Assembly: GCA_021736575.1 (NCBI GenBank)
Contig: JAIPFP010000009.1
Location: forward strand, 1 to 51,529
Direction of reading: 5' to 3'
Source of the DNA: Pirellula sp.
GTDB lineage: Bacteria > Planctomycetota > Planctomycetia > Pirellulales > Pirellulaceae
Length of the DNA stretch: 51,529 bases
In this document: positions 51,099 to 51,529 of the stretch, in pieces
Position numbering within the stretch: the first letter of the stretch is position 1
Layout of the letters: every line of letters begins with the position of its first letter
Made by a program: the position numbers and the translations under genes
The notes under the pieces: generated by a model
The model's database searches: none
The model's input: the letters and a program-made list of their open reading frames with translations, nothing else
What the model was told of the DNA's origin: nothing

Positions 51099-51529
51099 GG
51101 CTATATCGTACACCCAACCGAGAAAACTTGCAAAATGGTGCTCCGCCTCGAAACGTCCAAATTCAGCCAGTGCGAGTAGGAGACTCAACGCAAGTCAAAA
51201 CGGATGCTGTTCAATAAATGTGATCCATTTGTCTTCGCCAATGCTGATATCGTCGCGATTCGGTTTTGACATGACATTCACGTACGGACGTCGAGACGGC
51301 TAATAGCGGGCATGCTTGAGTGGGCGAACGCCCGCGATCACCGAGGACGAGGAGCGACGTCACCACGAGCAACCGAGCCGACCGAGTCCGTCGGTGCATC
51401 GTCTTGTTCTCGCTCCGATGGCCATGTCCGCGAACGGTACAGTGGACATGTCACCGCAGGACGATCTCGGCGATCCACTCCACATCGCTTACCAGCGTAC
51501 CGGATGCAACATACGTCTGCAACAATCCG
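51099..51529. other. Right-edge region, possible C-terminus of a gene at 51451-51529
   Basis: No complete gene is seen in these 431 bases. On the minus strand a frame that is open at the right edge ends with TGA at 51451-51453; its last residues, LLQTYVASGTLVSDVEWIAE, read like a folded protein end, but only 25 codons are available. The stretch 51310-51440 is C/G-rich with no recognised repeat. Confidence 0.3.

Noticed and set aside
1-51529. CRISPR arrays, tRNA or rRNA genes
   Set aside because: No regularly spaced repeats, tRNA-like T-loop/anticodon arrangement or rRNA-like sequence was noticed by eye. A dedicated search was not possible.

Overview
The window most likely comes from a planctomycete, probably a Pirellulaceae-type bacterium. 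This is inferred from the gene families: two ~1000-residue PVC-type proteins with a C-terminal CxxCH haem site, a twin-DUF1080 protein, a BBP7-like outer-membrane barrel, a PEP-CTERM protein, a free-standing RNA polymerase alpha-CTD protein, a prenyltransferase-like toroid protein and a DUF58/BatA/VWA operon. Base composition looks close to 50% G+C throughout. No rRNA, tRNA, CRISPR array, transposase or integrase was recognised.

Left end (1-6920): the downstream part of a BREX phage-defence locus. A Doc/Fic-family toxin-like gene with a 1-bp-overlapping upstream partner and an AlbA_2/HATPase (COG2865-like) gene precede pglZ and brxL. Before pglZ lie about 300 bp with nested TTCGCG palindromes and a possible 53-codon leader ORF that has a strong Shine-Dalgarno and stops in ATGA overlap with pglZ. 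Two-hairpin palindromic elements sit inside pglZ, in frame, and across the pglZ stop codon; a similar one lies at 13.3 kb. The core genes brxC and pglX, if present, lie left of the window.

7-17 kb: chromosomal housekeeping and secreted genes: a secreted esterase, an M28 peptidase, a TPR lipoprotein, a ThiF/HesA-type E1-like protein, an EamA permease, an alpha-CTD-like protein and the first PVC-type cytochrome. 17-21 kb: an S8-like peptidase with a PEP-CTERM tail, flanked by a ~220-bp direct duplication that includes a decayed copy of its own 3' end, then serB and a D-2-hydroxyacid dehydrogenase. 21-29 kb: a conserved secreted protein, a COG3014/LpoB lipoprotein pair, an LptF/LptG permease with a coupled small gene, and the second PVC-type cytochrome, preceded by a 4 x 13-bp tandem repeat. 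29-37 kb: an orphan PhoR-like kinase, an SRPBCC-SDR fusion (TIGR01777), a sigma-70 factor, a divergent CarH/LitR-like regulator that lacks both cobalamin-coordinating histidines, a toroid protein and a FabG-like reductase. 38-51.5 kb: a caspase-fold protein with serine in place of the catalytic cysteine, a coiled-coil secreted protein, a DUF1080 protein, a BBP7-like barrel, the DUF58-BatA-VWA operon, a cytoplasmic esterase-like protein and a RelE/ParE toxin-antitoxin pair.

The strongest candidates for something undescribed are the Doc + AlbA_2 insertion with its operator-like palindromes and leader ORF inside BREX, the two-hairpin elements, the Ser-substituted caspase-like protein with an unassigned C-terminal domain, and the histidine-less CarH-like regulator. 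Function calls come from reading motifs by eye; no database search was run.
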